A DNA stretch of 64,000 nt from Longispora fulva (GCF_015751905.1 NZ_JADOUF010000001.1:3720001-3784000), one strand, 5' to 3'; positions 50,076 through 59,699 are shown, counted from the stretch's first letter. Notes: generated by a model not told the origin, from the letters alone. Numbers and translations: made by a program.

Positions 50076-51224
50076 CTACGGCTTGCCGGCGAGGGAGCGG
50101 GAGATCACCAGGCGCTGGATCTGGTTGGTGCCCTCGACGATCTGGAGCATCTTGGCCTCGCGCATGTAGCGCTCGACCGGGTGGTCGTGCACGTAGCCGT
50201 AGCCGCCGAGGACCTGCACCGCGTCGATCGTGACCTTCATGGCGACATCCGTGGCGAACAGCTTCGCCTTGGCGGCCTCGACGCTGTACGGCCGGCCGGC
50301 GTCGCGCAGCCGCGCCACCGACAGGTACAGCGCGCGGGCGGCGGAGATCTGGGTGGCCATGTCCGCGAGCATGAACCCGAGACCCTGGAAGTCGATGATC
50401 CGGCTGCCGAACTGCTGGCGCCCCTGGGCGTACTCCACCGCGTAGTCCAGCGCGGCCTGGGCCAGGCCCACGGCGCACGCCGCGATGCCGAGCCGGCCGG
50501 AGTCCAGGGCGCTCATCGCGATCGTGAACCCGATGCCCTCGGCGCCGACGAGCCGGTCGGCCGGCACCCGGGCGTCGTCGAAGGCGACCTGCGCGACCGG
50601 GGAGCCGGTCAGGCCCATGGTCTTCTCGCGCTTCTGCGGCACGATGCCGGGGGTGGTCGCGTCGGCGAACAGGCAGGAGATGCCCTTCGGGCCGGGGCCG
50701 CCGGTGCGGGAGAACACGTTGTAGAAGTCGGCGACGCCCGCGTGGGTGATCCACGCCTTCGTGCCGTTGACCACGTAGTCCTCGCCGTCGCGGACGGCCT
50801 TCGTGGTCAGGTTGGCCGCGTCGGAGCCACCGGCGGGCTCGGAGAGGCAGTACGCCCCGAGCAGCTCGCCGCCGATCGCGTCCGGGAGGAACCGGGCCTT
50901 CTGCTCCTCGGTGCCGAACGCGGCGACCGGGTAGCACGCGAGAGTGTGCACGGACACCGCCTCGGCCACGGTGAGCCAGCGGGAGGCGAGGATCTCCAGC
51001 ACCTGGAGGTAGACCTCGTAGGGCTGGTCGCCGCCACCGAACTTCTCCCCGTACGGCAGGCCGAGGAGGCCGGCGCGGCCCAGGGTGCGCAGGACCTCGC
51101 GTGGGAACTCGCCGCGCGCCTCGAAGTCGCTGGCCCGGGGGGCGAGCTCGGCGTCGGCCAGCTCCTGGGCCAGGCCGATCAGGGCTTCGGCCTCTTCGGT
51201 GGGCAGAATTCGCTCGACGTTCAC
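50076..51224 (-). CDS. Acyl-CoA dehydrogenase
   Basis: A 382-aa flavoenzyme of normal family length: AYCLSEPAGGSDAANLTTKA and YVVNGTKAWITHAGVADFY (FAD/substrate motifs), GRQQFGSRIIDFQGLGFMLADMA, and QVLGGYGYVHDHPVERYMREAKMLQIVEGTNQIQR with the catalytic Glu in VEGTN. It oxidises acyl-CoA to trans-2-enoyl-CoA, passing electrons to ETF; the substrate may be short- or branched-chain. It is monocistronic, with its own terminator. Confidence 0.95.
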   Translation of the reverse strand: MNVERILPTEEAEALIGLAQELADAELAPRASDFEARGEFPREVLRTLGRAGLLGLPYGEKFGGGDQPYEVYLQVLEILASRWLTVAEAVSVHTLACYPVAAFGTEEQKARFLPDAIGGELLGAYCLSEPAGGSDAANLTTKAVRDGEDYVVNGTKAWITHAGVADFYNVFSRTGGPGPKGISCLFADATTPGIVPQKREKTMGLTGSPVAQVAFDDARVPADRLVGAEGIGFTIAMSALDSGRLGIAACAVGLAQAALDYAVEYAQGRQQFGSRIIDFQGLGFMLADMATQISAARALYLSVARLRDAGRPYSVEAAKAKLFATDVAMKVTIDAVQVLGGYGYVHDHPVERYMREAKMLQIVEGTNQIQRLVISRSLAGKP

Positions 51225-51359
51225 TGGGCTCAGGGCTCCCCGGCATCGTTGAAGGGTGTACCCGTCAGCTTAACGCTCGTTAGGGACCCCCGCCACGCGC
51301 CCTCAGAACCGGCCGGTAATACAGAGGGGTGTTCCGGAAAGACCCGTTACGCTCTCTGG

Positions 51360-52115
51360 GTGCTTCCTGAGGTGAGAGCGATCCGATACGTCACGCCCCT
51401 GCGCGAGGGCGGTTCCCTGCCGGGGCTGCTCGAGACCGACGACCTGGGCACCTACGTGGTGAAGTTCCGGGGCGCCGGGCAGGGCACCAAGGCCCTCGCC
51501 GCGGAGATCATCGGCGGCGAGCTGGCCCGCCGGCTCGGGCTGCGGGTCCCCGACCTGGCCTTCGTCGAGCTGGACCTGGCCATCGCGATGGGCGAGCCCG
51601 ACCCGGAGATCCAGGCGCTGCTCAAGGCAAGCGTCGGGCGCAACCTGGGGCTGGACTTCCTGCCCGGATCCCTCGCGTACGACCCGGCGGTGCTGCCGCC
51701 GTCCGCCGAGCTGGCCACGACCATCCTGTGGCTCGACGCGTTGATCGAGAACGTGGACCGCAGCTGGCGCAACCCGAACCTGATCGTCTGGCACGGCGAG
51801 CTGTGGCTGATCGACCACGGCGCGTCGCTGTACTTCCACCACAACTGGCCGCGCGCCGACCGGCACGTCGAGCGGGCCTTCAAGGCCGACGACCACGTGC
51901 TGGTGCGCTACGCCCGCGACCTGCCGGCGGCCCACGCCCGGCTCGCCCCGAAGGTGACGCCGGAGGTGCTGCGCGAGATCGTGGCGCTGATCCCCGACGC
52001 GTGGATCGACGACGAGCCGGGGTTCGAGGGCCCCGACGCGGTCCGGGAGGCGTACGTGACGCACCTGACCGGTCGGCTGGCCACCTCCTCCTGGCTGCCG
52101 GAGCTGGCGGCATGA
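51360..52115 (+). CDS. HipA-like kinase-fold protein
   Basis: A 251-aa protein. VRAIRYVTPLREGGSLPGLLETDDLGTYVVKFRGAGQGTKALAAE is a nucleotide-binding lobe with Lys in VVKF. LIENVDRSWRNPNLIVWHGELWLIDHGASLYFH contains the catalytic-loop Asp and Asn and the DFG-like IDHGAS. This small HipA-related family lacks the N-terminal HipA domain and any HipB neighbour, and is usually coded with a DUF3037 protein as here (4-nt overlap). A toxin role is not supported. The GTG at 51360 is chosen because the conserved N-terminus begins there. Confidence 0.85.
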   Translation: MLPEVRAIRYVTPLREGGSLPGLLETDDLGTYVVKFRGAGQGTKALAAEIIGGELARRLGLRVPDLAFVELDLAIAMGEPDPEIQALLKASVGRNLGLDFLPGSLAYDPAVLPPSAELATTILWLDALIENVDRSWRNPNLIVWHGELWLIDHGASLYFHHNWPRADRHVERAFKADDHVLVRYARDLPAAHARLAPKVTPEVLREIVALIPDAWIDDEPGFEGPDAVREAYVTHLTGRLATSSWLPELAA

Positions 52116-52486
52116 CCGGGCTGAGCCCGTTCTCGTACGCGCTGGTCCGGGTGGTGCCCCGGATCGAGCGCGGCGAGTGCGTCAACGTCGGGGTGCTGCT
52201 GTTCTGCAAGAGCCGGGACTTCCTCGCCCTCGGGGTGCGGATCGACGACGCCCGGCTCGCGGCGTTCTCGCCCGGGCTGGACCTCGGGGCCGTGCGGGCG
52301 GCCCTCGCGGGGTGGGCCGGGACCTGTGCCGGCGACGGGCCGGCGGAGGGCAAGTCGCTCGGGGAGCGGTTCGGGTGGCTGACCGCGCCCCGGAGCACGA
52401 TCGTGCAGCCGGGGCCGACGCACCTGGGGCTCACCGGGGACCCGGAGGCCGAGCTGGCGCGGCTGGTGGAGTTGCTGGTCGGGTGA
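52112..52486 (+). CDS. DUF3037 protein
   Basis: A 124-aa protein: PFSYALVRVVPRIERGECVNVGVLLFC is the defining N-terminus, and FGWLTAPRSTIVQPGPTH the conserved C-terminal part. Function is unknown. It is always found beside a small HipA-like kinase, and here the genes overlap by 4 nt, so the two products probably act together. Confidence 0.92.
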   Translation: MTGLSPFSYALVRVVPRIERGECVNVGVLLFCKSRDFLALGVRIDDARLAAFSPGLDLGAVRAALAGWAGTCAGDGPAEGKSLGERFGWLTAPRSTIVQPGPTHLGLTGDPEAELARLVELLVG

Positions 52487-52596
52487 CCCCCCGCCGTCGG
52501 GCGAACCGTGGCCGGGGTGGGTGTCGCCGTAACCCTCTAGTTTTTTGAGAAGTTTTCATCTTTCGCGATCCGGGGTGGACGGATAGCCTTGGATGG

Positions 52597-53898
52597 ATGA
52601 GCGACTGGCCTGAGGTTCCGCAGTTCCCCGCCGACTTCCGCTGGGGGGCCGCGACCGCGGCGTTCCAGATCGAGGGCTCCCTGCACGCCGACGGCCGGGG
52701 AGCCTCGATCTGGGACTCCTTCCCCACGAACAACGGCGACACCGCCGCCACCGCCACCGACTCCTACCGGCGCTGGCGCGACGACGTCGACCTCCTGTCC
52801 GGACTCGGAGCGAACGCCTACCGGTTCTCGATCGCGTGGCCCCGGATCCAGGCCGACGGCGCCGGCGCGCCCAACCGGCTCGGCCTCGACCACTACGACC
52901 GGCTCGTCGACGAGCTGTGCGCACGTGGCATCGACCCGGCCGTCACCCTCTACCACTGGGACCTCCCCCAGGCCCTCGAGGACGCCGGCGGCTGGCTGAA
53001 TCGGGACACGGCGGCGCGGTTCGCCGACTACTCCGCGCACGTGCACGCCCGGCTCGGCGACCGGGTGAAACTGTGGATCACGCACAACGAGCCGTTCGTG
53101 CACGCCGCCTACGGGTACACGCTCGGGCAGCACGCGCCCGGCAGGACCCTGCTCGGCGCCAGCTTCCCCGCCGTGCACCACCTGCTGCTCAGCCACGGGC
53201 TGGCCACCGCGGCGCTGCGCGCGCAGGGCGCGACGAATATCGGCATCACCCACAACCTCGCCCCCGTCTCCCCGGCCAGCGACGCGCCGGAGGACGCGCT
53301 CGCCGCCGCCCGGTTCGACGGCTGGCAGAACCGGGTGTTCTGCGACCCGGTGCTGCTCGGGCACTACCCCGACGGCCTCGACGACCTGTTCCCCGGAGCC
53401 TCCGACGTCATCGCCGACGGGGACGCCGCGGTGATCGGCGCGCCCCTGGACTTCCTCGGGGTCAACTACTACAACCCTTATCTGGTACGGGCGTCCGCCG
53501 CCAGCCCGCTCGGTTTCGAGTTCGCCGAGCACGAGGGGGTCGAGCACACGGCGTTCGGCTGGCCGATCGTGCCCGCCGGCCTGACCAGGCTCCTGCTGGA
53601 GCTGAAGGACCGCTACGACCTGCCGCCGGTCTACATCACCGAGAACGGGGCCTCCTTCACCGACACCCTCGCCGACCGGGACCGGATCGACTACCTCGCC
53701 GGACACCTGACCGCGCTGCGGGCCGCGATGGACGCCGGCGTCGACGTCCGGGGGTACTTCTGCTGGTCCCTGCTCGACAACTTCGAGTGGGCCGAGGGCT
53801 ACTCCCAGCGGTTCGGGCTGGTCAGGGTCGACTTCGAGACCGGCGAGCGGACGCCCCGGGAGTCCTACGGGTACTTCCGGAGCCTCGCGACCCGATAA
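52597..53898 (+). CDS. GH1 beta-glucosidase
   Basis: A 433-aa cytoplasmic enzyme without a signal peptide: FRWGAATAAFQIEGS (N-terminal signature), WITHNEPFVHA (acid/base E165), GVNYYNP, VYITENGASF (nucleophile E349) and WSLLDNFEWAEGYSQRFGLV. It is a retaining beta-glucosidase or beta-galactosidase for imported oligosaccharides. The length is normal. An AT-rich stretch (about 52540-52565) upstream probably holds the promoter. It could finish degradation of sugars released by the secreted glucanases, although the genes are far apart. Confidence 0.95.
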   Translation: MSDWPEVPQFPADFRWGAATAAFQIEGSLHADGRGASIWDSFPTNNGDTAATATDSYRRWRDDVDLLSGLGANAYRFSIAWPRIQADGAGAPNRLGLDHYDRLVDELCARGIDPAVTLYHWDLPQALEDAGGWLNRDTAARFADYSAHVHARLGDRVKLWITHNEPFVHAAYGYTLGQHAPGRTLLGASFPAVHHLLLSHGLATAALRAQGATNIGITHNLAPVSPASDAPEDALAAARFDGWQNRVFCDPVLLGHYPDGLDDLFPGASDVIADGDAAVIGAPLDFLGVNYYNPYLVRASAASPLGFEFAEHEGVEHTAFGWPIVPAGLTRLLLELKDRYDLPPVYITENGASFTDTLADRDRIDYLAGHLTALRAAMDAGVDVRGYFCWSLLDNFEWAEGYSQRFGLVRVDFETGERTPRESYGYFRSLATR

Positions 53899-53907
53899 CC
53901 TGGCGGC

Positions 53908-54450
53908 ATGTCCGTACGCCTGATCTGCGCCAATCCCTGCCTGCTGCTCACCGTGGACGGCGAACGGGTCGCGTTCGCCTCCGCCTGGCGGGTCGACTGG
54001 TCTGAACACGGGTCCGGCAACGCGCTCGTCCTGTGGCATGAGGGCCGGCCCCGGGTGATCGCGGCCAGGCCGGAGCTGGGTCGCTGGCTCGCCGAGAACT
54101 TCGTCCGGCACTTCACCGAGACGAAGGGCCTGCCCTGGGAGGGGTTGGAGGTGACCGTCGCGCCGGTCAGCTTCGACCTCGACCTGGCGTCCGGGCTGCG
54201 CGCCGCCGGCGGCGACGTGGAGCTGACCATCAGCGGGCCGAAGGAGGTCACGCTGGACGGGGCAGAGGCATACCAGCTCGGGGACGTGGCCAACGCGTTG
54301 ACGCTGGTGTTCGTGCCCTGCGGGGACGGGACGCTCAGCGTCGGCGGGGTGCAGGTGGAGGGGGCGCCGACCTCGCCGTTCCTGACCGACGCGGAGGTGT
54401 GGAGTCACCTGCCGGCCGGGTCGGGTTCCGCTGCCGGGGATCCGGCGTGA
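53908..54450 (+). CDS. Conserved-looking protein of unknown function
   Basis: A 180-aa soluble, beta-rich protein starting MSVRLICANPCLLLTVDGERVAFASAWRVDW, with a central TLDGAEAYQLGDVANALTLVFVPCGD. I do not recognise the family. It begins 9 bp after the GH1 stop and overlaps the oxidoreductase start by 4 nt, so it belongs to a three-gene carbohydrate operon. No catalytic motif or membrane segment is visible. Confidence 0.75.
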   Translation: MSVRLICANPCLLLTVDGERVAFASAWRVDWSEHGSGNALVLWHEGRPRVIAARPELGRWLAENFVRHFTETKGLPWEGLEVTVAPVSFDLDLASGLRAAGGDVELTISGPKEVTLDGAEAYQLGDVANALTLVFVPCGDGTLSVGGVQVEGAPTSPFLTDAEVWSHLPAGSGSAAGDPA

Positions 54451-55349
54451 TCCGGTTCGGGCTGCTCGGCACCGGGCACTGGGCCGCCGAGACCCAGGGC
54501 GCCGCCCTCGCCCGGCACCCCGGGGTCGAGTTCGTCGGGGTCTGGGGCCGGTCGCCGGCCAAGGCCACGACCGTCGCCGACCGGTACGGGGTCCGGGCAC
54601 ACGCCGACCTAGACACGCTGCTCTCCCAGGTCGACGCCGTGGCCATCGCCCTGCCGCCCGACATCCAGGGCGACCTGGCGCTCCGGGCCGCGCGGGCCGG
54701 CCGGCACCTGCTGCTCGACAAGCCCGTGGCGCTCACCGTCGAGGCCGCCGACCTGCTCGTCGCCGAGGTCGACGCGCGCGACCTGGCCTCCGTGGTGTTC
54801 TTCACCAACCGGTTCCACGCCAACGTCGCCGATTTCCTCGCGCACGCCGCCACCCGGCCCTGGGCGAGCGCCCGCGCGACCCTGTACGCGTCGATCTTCA
54901 CCCCGGGCGGGCCGTACGCGGACTCCGCGTGGCGGCGCGAACACGGCGGACTCTGGGACCTCGGCCCGCACGCGCTGTCCCTGATCCTGCCCGTCCTCGG
55001 CCCCGTCGAGCGGGTCGAGGCCCTGGCCGGGGTCGGCGGGATCAGCCACGTGCTGCTCCGGCACACCGGCGGCGCGACCAGCACGCTGTCCCTGAGCCTG
55101 GACGCCCCGGTCGCCGTCAACGAGGTGGTGTACTACGGGCGGGACGGCGCCGTGCCCCTCGTCGAGGGCAGGCCCGGGTCGTCGGTGGACGCGTTCGGGA
55201 CGGCGATCGACGCCCTGATCGGGCAGGTCGGGACGGCCTCGCCACGGCACGCGTGTGACGTGCGGTTCGGGCGGGACGTGGTGGCGGTGCTCGCGGCCGC
55301 GCAGGCCGCCGTCGACGGGGTGACGCCCCGGTCCGGCGCGGCGACCTGA
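54447..55349 (+). CDS. Gfo/Idh/MocA-family oxidoreductase
   Basis: A 300-aa protein: IRFGLLGTGHWAAETQGAAL (Rossmann loop), VDAVAIALPPDIQGDLALRAARAGRHLLLDKPVALTVE with the catalytic DKP motif, and GGLWDLGPHALSLILPVLG. Likely an NAD(P)-dependent sugar dehydrogenase. The GTG start overlaps the preceding stop (GTGA). With the GH1 enzyme it suggests a disaccharide or glycoside use path. It differs from the oxidoreductase at 6.3 kb and is not a recent duplicate. Confidence 0.87.
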   Translation: MIRFGLLGTGHWAAETQGAALARHPGVEFVGVWGRSPAKATTVADRYGVRAHADLDTLLSQVDAVAIALPPDIQGDLALRAARAGRHLLLDKPVALTVEAADLLVAEVDARDLASVVFFTNRFHANVADFLAHAATRPWASARATLYASIFTPGGPYADSAWRREHGGLWDLGPHALSLILPVLGPVERVEALAGVGGISHVLLRHTGGATSTLSLSLDAPVAVNEVVYYGRDGAVPLVEGRPGSSVDAFGTAIDALIGQVGTASPRHACDVRFGRDVVAVLAAAQAAVDGVTPRSGAAT

Positions 55350-55401
55350 CCGACACGAGCCGCGTGCCCGCCGCCGCGGCCCCCGGGCGGTGTGCTCGCG
55401 G

Positions 55402-55830
55402 TCAGGCCAGCGGCGGGTCCGTGACGTCGGCGGAGAGTTCGCCGAGCTCCGTGAACAGGGTCAGCTGCAGGCCCGCCGGGCCCTCCAGTCGGGAGTTGAG
55501 CGAGTTCCACGGCGTCCGCGTCGGCGGGGCCAGCACCGTCGCTCCCCCGTTCGCCAGCCGCTCGGTGGCCGCACGGGCGTCCGGCACCTGGAAGGCGACC
55601 CGGATGTGGCCGGCGACGCGGTGGCCGACCTCCACCTCGTCGACGTACGCGGCATGGCCCGGGTCGGCGATCTCCAGGGTCGCGATCCCGGCTTCCAGGA
55701 TCGTCACCCGACCGTCCGGGGAGGAGTACGCGGCGCGTTCGGGGAGGCCGAGGGTGTCGCGGTAGAAGCGGAGGGCCTGGTCGTAGTCGGCGGCCGTGAC
55801 GACGAGGCGCAGTTCGCGGACTTCACTCAT
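55402..55830 (-). CDS. VOC-family (glyoxalase/dioxygenase-fold) protein
   Basis: A 142-aa protein with two beta-alpha-beta-beta-beta modules: LRLVVTAADYDQALRFYRDTLGLPE and HIRVAFQVPDARAATERLANGGATVLAPPTRTPW, ending LQLTLFTEL. Metal ligands are only partly evident, so it may be a glyoxalase-like enzyme, an antibiotic-binding protein or an isomerase. The ATG at 55830 is used. It converges with the oxidoreductase gene and diverges from yedK. Confidence 0.87.
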   Translation of the reverse strand: MSEVRELRLVVTAADYDQALRFYRDTLGLPERAAYSSPDGRVTILEAGIATLEIADPGHAAYVDEVEVGHRVAGHIRVAFQVPDARAATERLANGGATVLAPPTRTPWNSLNSRLEGPAGLQLTLFTELGELSADVTDPPLA

Positions 55831-55969
55831 GATCGGATCGTAGTCGGCGGGTCCACGCACAGTGGAGGGTTCGGATAGGGTGTTCCTCTCACTCTTCCCC
55901 CGGAGTTCCTGAGGGGTCACCCCGACGTGGGGCGGATGGTCCGTCGGGACCGGAGGTAGGCTCGGCGGC

Positions 55970-56692
55970 ATGTGTGGGAGATACGTCAACAGCCGGTCGC
56001 CCGAGGACCTCGGGGTCGAGTTCGACGTCGACCAGTCCGTGTTGTCCGAGCGCCTCGCCCCCGACTACAACATCGCCCCCACCAAGAGGATCTACGCCGT
56101 CCTCGACCGCCCCGGCGACACCCCCGAACGCCAGCTCCGTGTCGTGACCTGGGGCCTCGTCCCGTCCTGGGCCAAGGACCGCTCGGGAGCGGCGAAGCTG
56201 TCCAACGCCAGGATCGAGACGGCCGCGGAGAAACCGTCGTTCGCCCGCGCGTTCAAGAGCCGGCGTGCCGTGGTCCCCGCCGACGGGTACTTCGAGTGGC
56301 GGCGCCAGGACGGCGGCGTCAAACAGCCGTTCTTCCTGCACCGGCCCGATGACCGGGCGCTGCACCTGGCCGCGCTCTACGAGCTGTGGCGGGACTCGAC
56401 CCGGGAGGCGGGGCACCCGGACGCGTGGTGGTGGAGCGCGACGATCCTGACCACGGAATCGACCGGGGAGCTGCGCGACATCCACGACCGGACCCCTTTG
56501 ACGGTACGACCCGGCGCGCTCGACGCCTGGCTCAGCACCGCCCCGAGCCACCCGGACGAGCTGCGTGCTCTGCTCGCGCCGTCCACGGAGGAGTTGGTGG
56601 CGCGGCCGGTGTCGACGCTGGTGAACAGTGTGCGCAACAACGGGCCGCACCTACTGGAGGAGTACGTCGAGGCGGCCCCGACCCTGTTCTGA
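55970..56692 (+). CDS. YedK/HMCES-type abasic-site crosslinking protein
   Basis: A 240-aa SRAP-domain protein. MCGRY gives the catalytic Cys2 after Met removal; APDYNIAPTK supplies Asn, VVPADGYFEWRR the Glu, and IHDRTPLTV the His. These form a thiazolidine DNA-protein crosslink with abasic sites in single-stranded DNA and protect them. The family usually reads HDRMP; here Met is Thr. The gene is isolated, as is common. Confidence 0.95.
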   Translation: MCGRYVNSRSPEDLGVEFDVDQSVLSERLAPDYNIAPTKRIYAVLDRPGDTPERQLRVVTWGLVPSWAKDRSGAAKLSNARIETAAEKPSFARAFKSRRAVVPADGYFEWRRQDGGVKQPFFLHRPDDRALHLAALYELWRDSTREAGHPDAWWWSATILTTESTGELRDIHDRTPLTVRPGALDAWLSTAPSHPDELRALLAPSTEELVARPVSTLVNSVRNNGPHLLEEYVEAAPTLF

Positions 56693-56727
56693 CACCTGGC
56701 CGGCGCGACGCGAGGCCAGGCCGCTTC

Positions 56728-58230
56728 TCAGCCCTTGACGGTCAGCAGTGGCCGCAGTTCCGCGACCGGGGTCGCGACCCCCGCGCCGTCCAGGCTGGAC
56801 ACCACCGGCCCGATGTCCTTGTACGCCCACGGCGCCTCCTGTTTGAGGTCGCGCCGCCAGGCCGCCAGGACGTCGGAGCGCCGTCGGACGGCCGGGTCGC
56901 GGTGGTCGAGCGGGGTGACGACCCGGAAGTCGCGGAGGAACGCGTCGAGTTCGGCGTCGCCACCCCTGGCCGACGCGCCCCGGGGCACCCGGCGGCCGGC
57001 CCCGTGGCAGGCGCTGGCCAGGGTCCGGTCGCTGCCGTGGCCGCGGAGCACGTAGCTGGCCGCGCCCATCGAGCCAGGCACGATGACGGGCTCGCCCCAC
57101 GGGGCGTCCACCGTGGGGCCACCGGCCGGGGTCGCGCCCTTGCGGTGCACCACGGAGCCGTCCGGATCCGGCCAGAGCAGGTTGTGCGGGGCGTCGTACA
57201 CCAGGTGCGCGTCCAGGTCGCCGCACTCGGCGGCCAGTCCGGCGCGCATCATCAGGGCGAGGAAGAACCGGTTGCCGACGGCGAAGTTGGCGGCGTTGCC
57301 GAACGCGTCGAGGTACCGCCGCCGACGGGCCGCCGACCGCTCGTCGAGGAGCATCGGCACGATCCTGTTGTCCGGCAGCGCGAGCCCGGTCGGCCACGCG
57401 GCCCGGGCCTGGTCGAGGCCGCACGCGTTGGCCTGGTGGCCCAGCGACAGCGAACCGCTGTGCGCCATGACGACGACCCTGCCGGGGGTGAGGCCCCACG
57501 CGTAGGCGGCCGGCCCGTCGTGCACGGCCGCCACGTACTGCAACTCCACGAAGTGGTTGCCGCCGCCGACGCTGCCGATGATGCTGTCGTGGCTGGTACC
57601 CCCGGCGCTGCGGATCCAGTCGGCGAACGGCTCGGCGGTGGCGGTCGGGTAGCTGGCGCCGTGGATCCCGGCCGCCGGGTCCAGGTCCCCGGGCCGCAGC
57701 GCCGACCAGATCCCGTCGGCGGGCCGGCCGGGTCCGCGCTCCGCCAGCAGGCCGGGCAGCCCGTCGCGGAGCAGGGCCTCGCGGTCCGCGCCGGACAGGG
57801 CGATCCGCCGGCCGCCCTCGAAGAACAGGTGTCGCAGACGGCGTTCCAGGCCGTCGAGGTGCCCGCGGACGTCGTCCACGGTGAGGGTCGTGGTCTCCAG
57901 GCGCATGCCACAGTTGATGTCGTTGCCGACGGCCTGCGGGAGCAGCGCGCCCCGGGTGCGCAGCACGGTCCCGATCGGGATGCCGACTCCCTTGTGGACG
58001 TCCGGGGTGAGCACGACCCGGTCGATCGTGGCGGTGTGGCCGGTCGCGCGGCCGAGGAGTTCGAGGGTGTCGGCCGTGCGGAGCACGGTGAGGATCTCGT
58101 CGACGGCGCTGGATTCGACCGGCACGTCGACCCGGGCGCAGATGTCGACCGGGATCCCCCACGGGTTGGGGAGTTCCAGCCAGTTGTCGTCGGTGCGGAG
58201 GAGTCGCGGGTCTTGTCTGTGCGCCGTCAT
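56728..58230 (-). CDS. rtcB: RtcB-family RNA-splicing ligase
   Basis: A 500-aa protein: DVHKGVGIPIGTVLRT, AVGNDINCGMR (Asp104/Cys107 metal ligands), GSVGGGNHFVEL, VVVMAHSGS, YDAPHN, VHRKGATPA and CHGAGRRVPR with the His that is guanylylated. RtcB joins 2',3'-cyclic phosphate and 5'-OH RNA ends using GTP and Mn2+, in tRNA repair. No archease or rtcA/rtcR gene is adjacent. The ATG at 58230 is chosen; the Shine-Dalgarno is weak. Confidence 0.93.
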   Translation of the reverse strand: MTAHRQDPRLLRTDDNWLELPNPWGIPVDICARVDVPVESSAVDEILTVLRTADTLELLGRATGHTATIDRVVLTPDVHKGVGIPIGTVLRTRGALLPQAVGNDINCGMRLETTTLTVDDVRGHLDGLERRLRHLFFEGGRRIALSGADREALLRDGLPGLLAERGPGRPADGIWSALRPGDLDPAAGIHGASYPTATAEPFADWIRSAGGTSHDSIIGSVGGGNHFVELQYVAAVHDGPAAYAWGLTPGRVVVMAHSGSLSLGHQANACGLDQARAAWPTGLALPDNRIVPMLLDERSAARRRRYLDAFGNAANFAVGNRFFLALMMRAGLAAECGDLDAHLVYDAPHNLLWPDPDGSVVHRKGATPAGGPTVDAPWGEPVIVPGSMGAASYVLRGHGSDRTLASACHGAGRRVPRGASARGGDAELDAFLRDFRVVTPLDHRDPAVRRRSDVLAAWRRDLKQEAPWAYKDIGPVVSSLDGAGVATPVAELRPLLTVKG

Positions 58231-58409
58231 AGTGCGCGCCAGCCTAATGACCGCCCCGGGCCGGCCCCACCGGTTTTCGGTTCCCACGGAAGAAGATCAC
58301 GATCATTCTCCGGTTACGGTGGCGCCCGACCCGGCGCGCGTCGGCCGCCCCGCGTGCCCGGTCGGCGACGGCCAGCGGGTGGCCGCGACGCCGGGCCGGG
58401 CGGACGCCG

Positions 58410-59612
58410 TCAGGCGATCTGGAGGAGGTGGCGGGCCACATCCAGGACGAGGCGCTGCCACGGGGTGCGCGGGTCGCGGCCGGTGCACTCGCGGACCCTG
58501 CGCAGCCGGTACCGCAGGGTCTGCGGGTGCACGCCCAGGTGTTCGGCCGCCCCGGTGGCGGTGCCGGCGGCCAGGAACGCGTCGAGCCCCTCGAGCAGGT
58601 GCGCGTTGCCCGGGTCGGCGAGCGGGCCGAGGACGAGGTGCGCGATGTCGGCCGAGCGGGCCGCCGGCCGGCCGGCGAGCAGGGCCAGCAGGTGCGCGTC
58701 CCCGGTGTCGAGGAGCCGGCCGCCGTCGTGGGCGTGCGCGGGGGCGGTGTCGAGGGCGTCCTCCGCCAGCCGGTACCCGACGGGTGCCTCCGCCGGGGGC
58801 GTCTCGATCCGGCAGCCCCGCCAGCCGCGCCGCACGACGACCGGGTCGAGCAGCCCGGCCGGGGACGCCACACCGACCCCCGCCGTCGCGCCGGGCAGCA
58901 GCAGGACCAGGCGTCGGCCGCGCAGGGTGAGCAGGTAGCGGCGGGGGTCGTCCCCGGCCAGGCCCAGCTCGGCGGCCAGGTCCTCGCCGTCGGCCTCGGT
59001 GAGCACCCGGGCCGGGTCGGTCGACTCGACCAGCAGCAGGGTGGGGCGGGCCGGGATGTCGACGTCCAGCTCGCGGCAGCGGTCGACCCACGCGCCGGCG
59101 GAGGCCTGTCGGCCGACCAGCAGGTCGTCGAGAAGTTCGCGCCGGGAACGGCCCCGGTCCCCGGTGAGGCGGTCGGCGGCGGAGGTGTATCCCGAGTAGA
59201 CCGCTTCGGACAGTGCGTCGATGCTGGCCAGCCACAGCCGGGTCAACGCGAGGGTGTCGGCGACGTCGAGCGTGTCGCGGCCCCGGCCGACCACGATGTC
59301 GATGGCGAGGGTGGCGGCGACCCGGTACGCGCGCAGCACGGCCGGCAGGGGTCTGCCGTCGGCGGCCCGGGCCGCGCCGATCCCCCGGAACCGGGCCAGG
59401 TCGGCGGCGTCGAGGGCCCCGTCGCGGACCCAGAGTTCGAGGACCCGGGTCAGCGCCCAGCCGGCGATCGCCCGGACCTCGGCGAGCTGGGCGGCCTCCA
59501 GTCGCTGGTAGGCGGGGATCCTGCCCTGCACGGCGGCGGCCAGCTCCTCGCCGATCGTAGGCAACGCCTCGGACACCTCCCGCTGCACGGCCACCCGCTG
59601 CTGCACACCCAT
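58410..59612 (-). CDS. PucR/CdaR-type transcriptional regulator
   Basis: A 400-aa protein. The N-terminal helical RsbR/GGDEF-like sensor region (about 1-160) includes LRAYRVAATLAIDIVV. The C-terminal PucR HTH_30 reads GTATGAAEHLGVHPQTLRYRLRRVRECTGRDP, followed by WQRLVLDVARHLL. Such activators commonly control purine, amino-acid or secondary-metabolite genes. It is isolated, so its targets are unknown. The ATG at 59612 is the first codon of the conserved region. Confidence 0.9.
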   Translation of the reverse strand: MGVQQRVAVQREVSEALPTIGEELAAAVQGRIPAYQRLEAAQLAEVRAIAGWALTRVLELWVRDGALDAADLARFRGIGAARAADGRPLPAVLRAYRVAATLAIDIVVGRGRDTLDVADTLALTRLWLASIDALSEAVYSGYTSAADRLTGDRGRSRRELLDDLLVGRQASAGAWVDRCRELDVDIPARPTLLLVESTDPARVLTEADGEDLAAELGLAGDDPRRYLLTLRGRRLVLLLPGATAGVGVASPAGLLDPVVVRRGWRGCRIETPPAEAPVGYRLAEDALDTAPAHAHDGGRLLDTGDAHLLALLAGRPAARSADIAHLVLGPLADPGNAHLLEGLDAFLAAGTATGAAEHLGVHPQTLRYRLRRVRECTGRDPRTPWQRLVLDVARHLLQIA

Positions 59613-59699
59613 CCGTTTATCATGCCCTGACAACTCAGCACCGCGATCCCGGTCCGGCCCCGCTGCCACGCCGGCCCCGGCCCGGCCACGCGCGGATAA

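Noticed and set aside
51360-52486. HipBA-type toxin-antitoxin system
   Set aside because: There is no HTH antitoxin, the kinase lacks the HipA N-terminal domain, and the partner is DUF3037.
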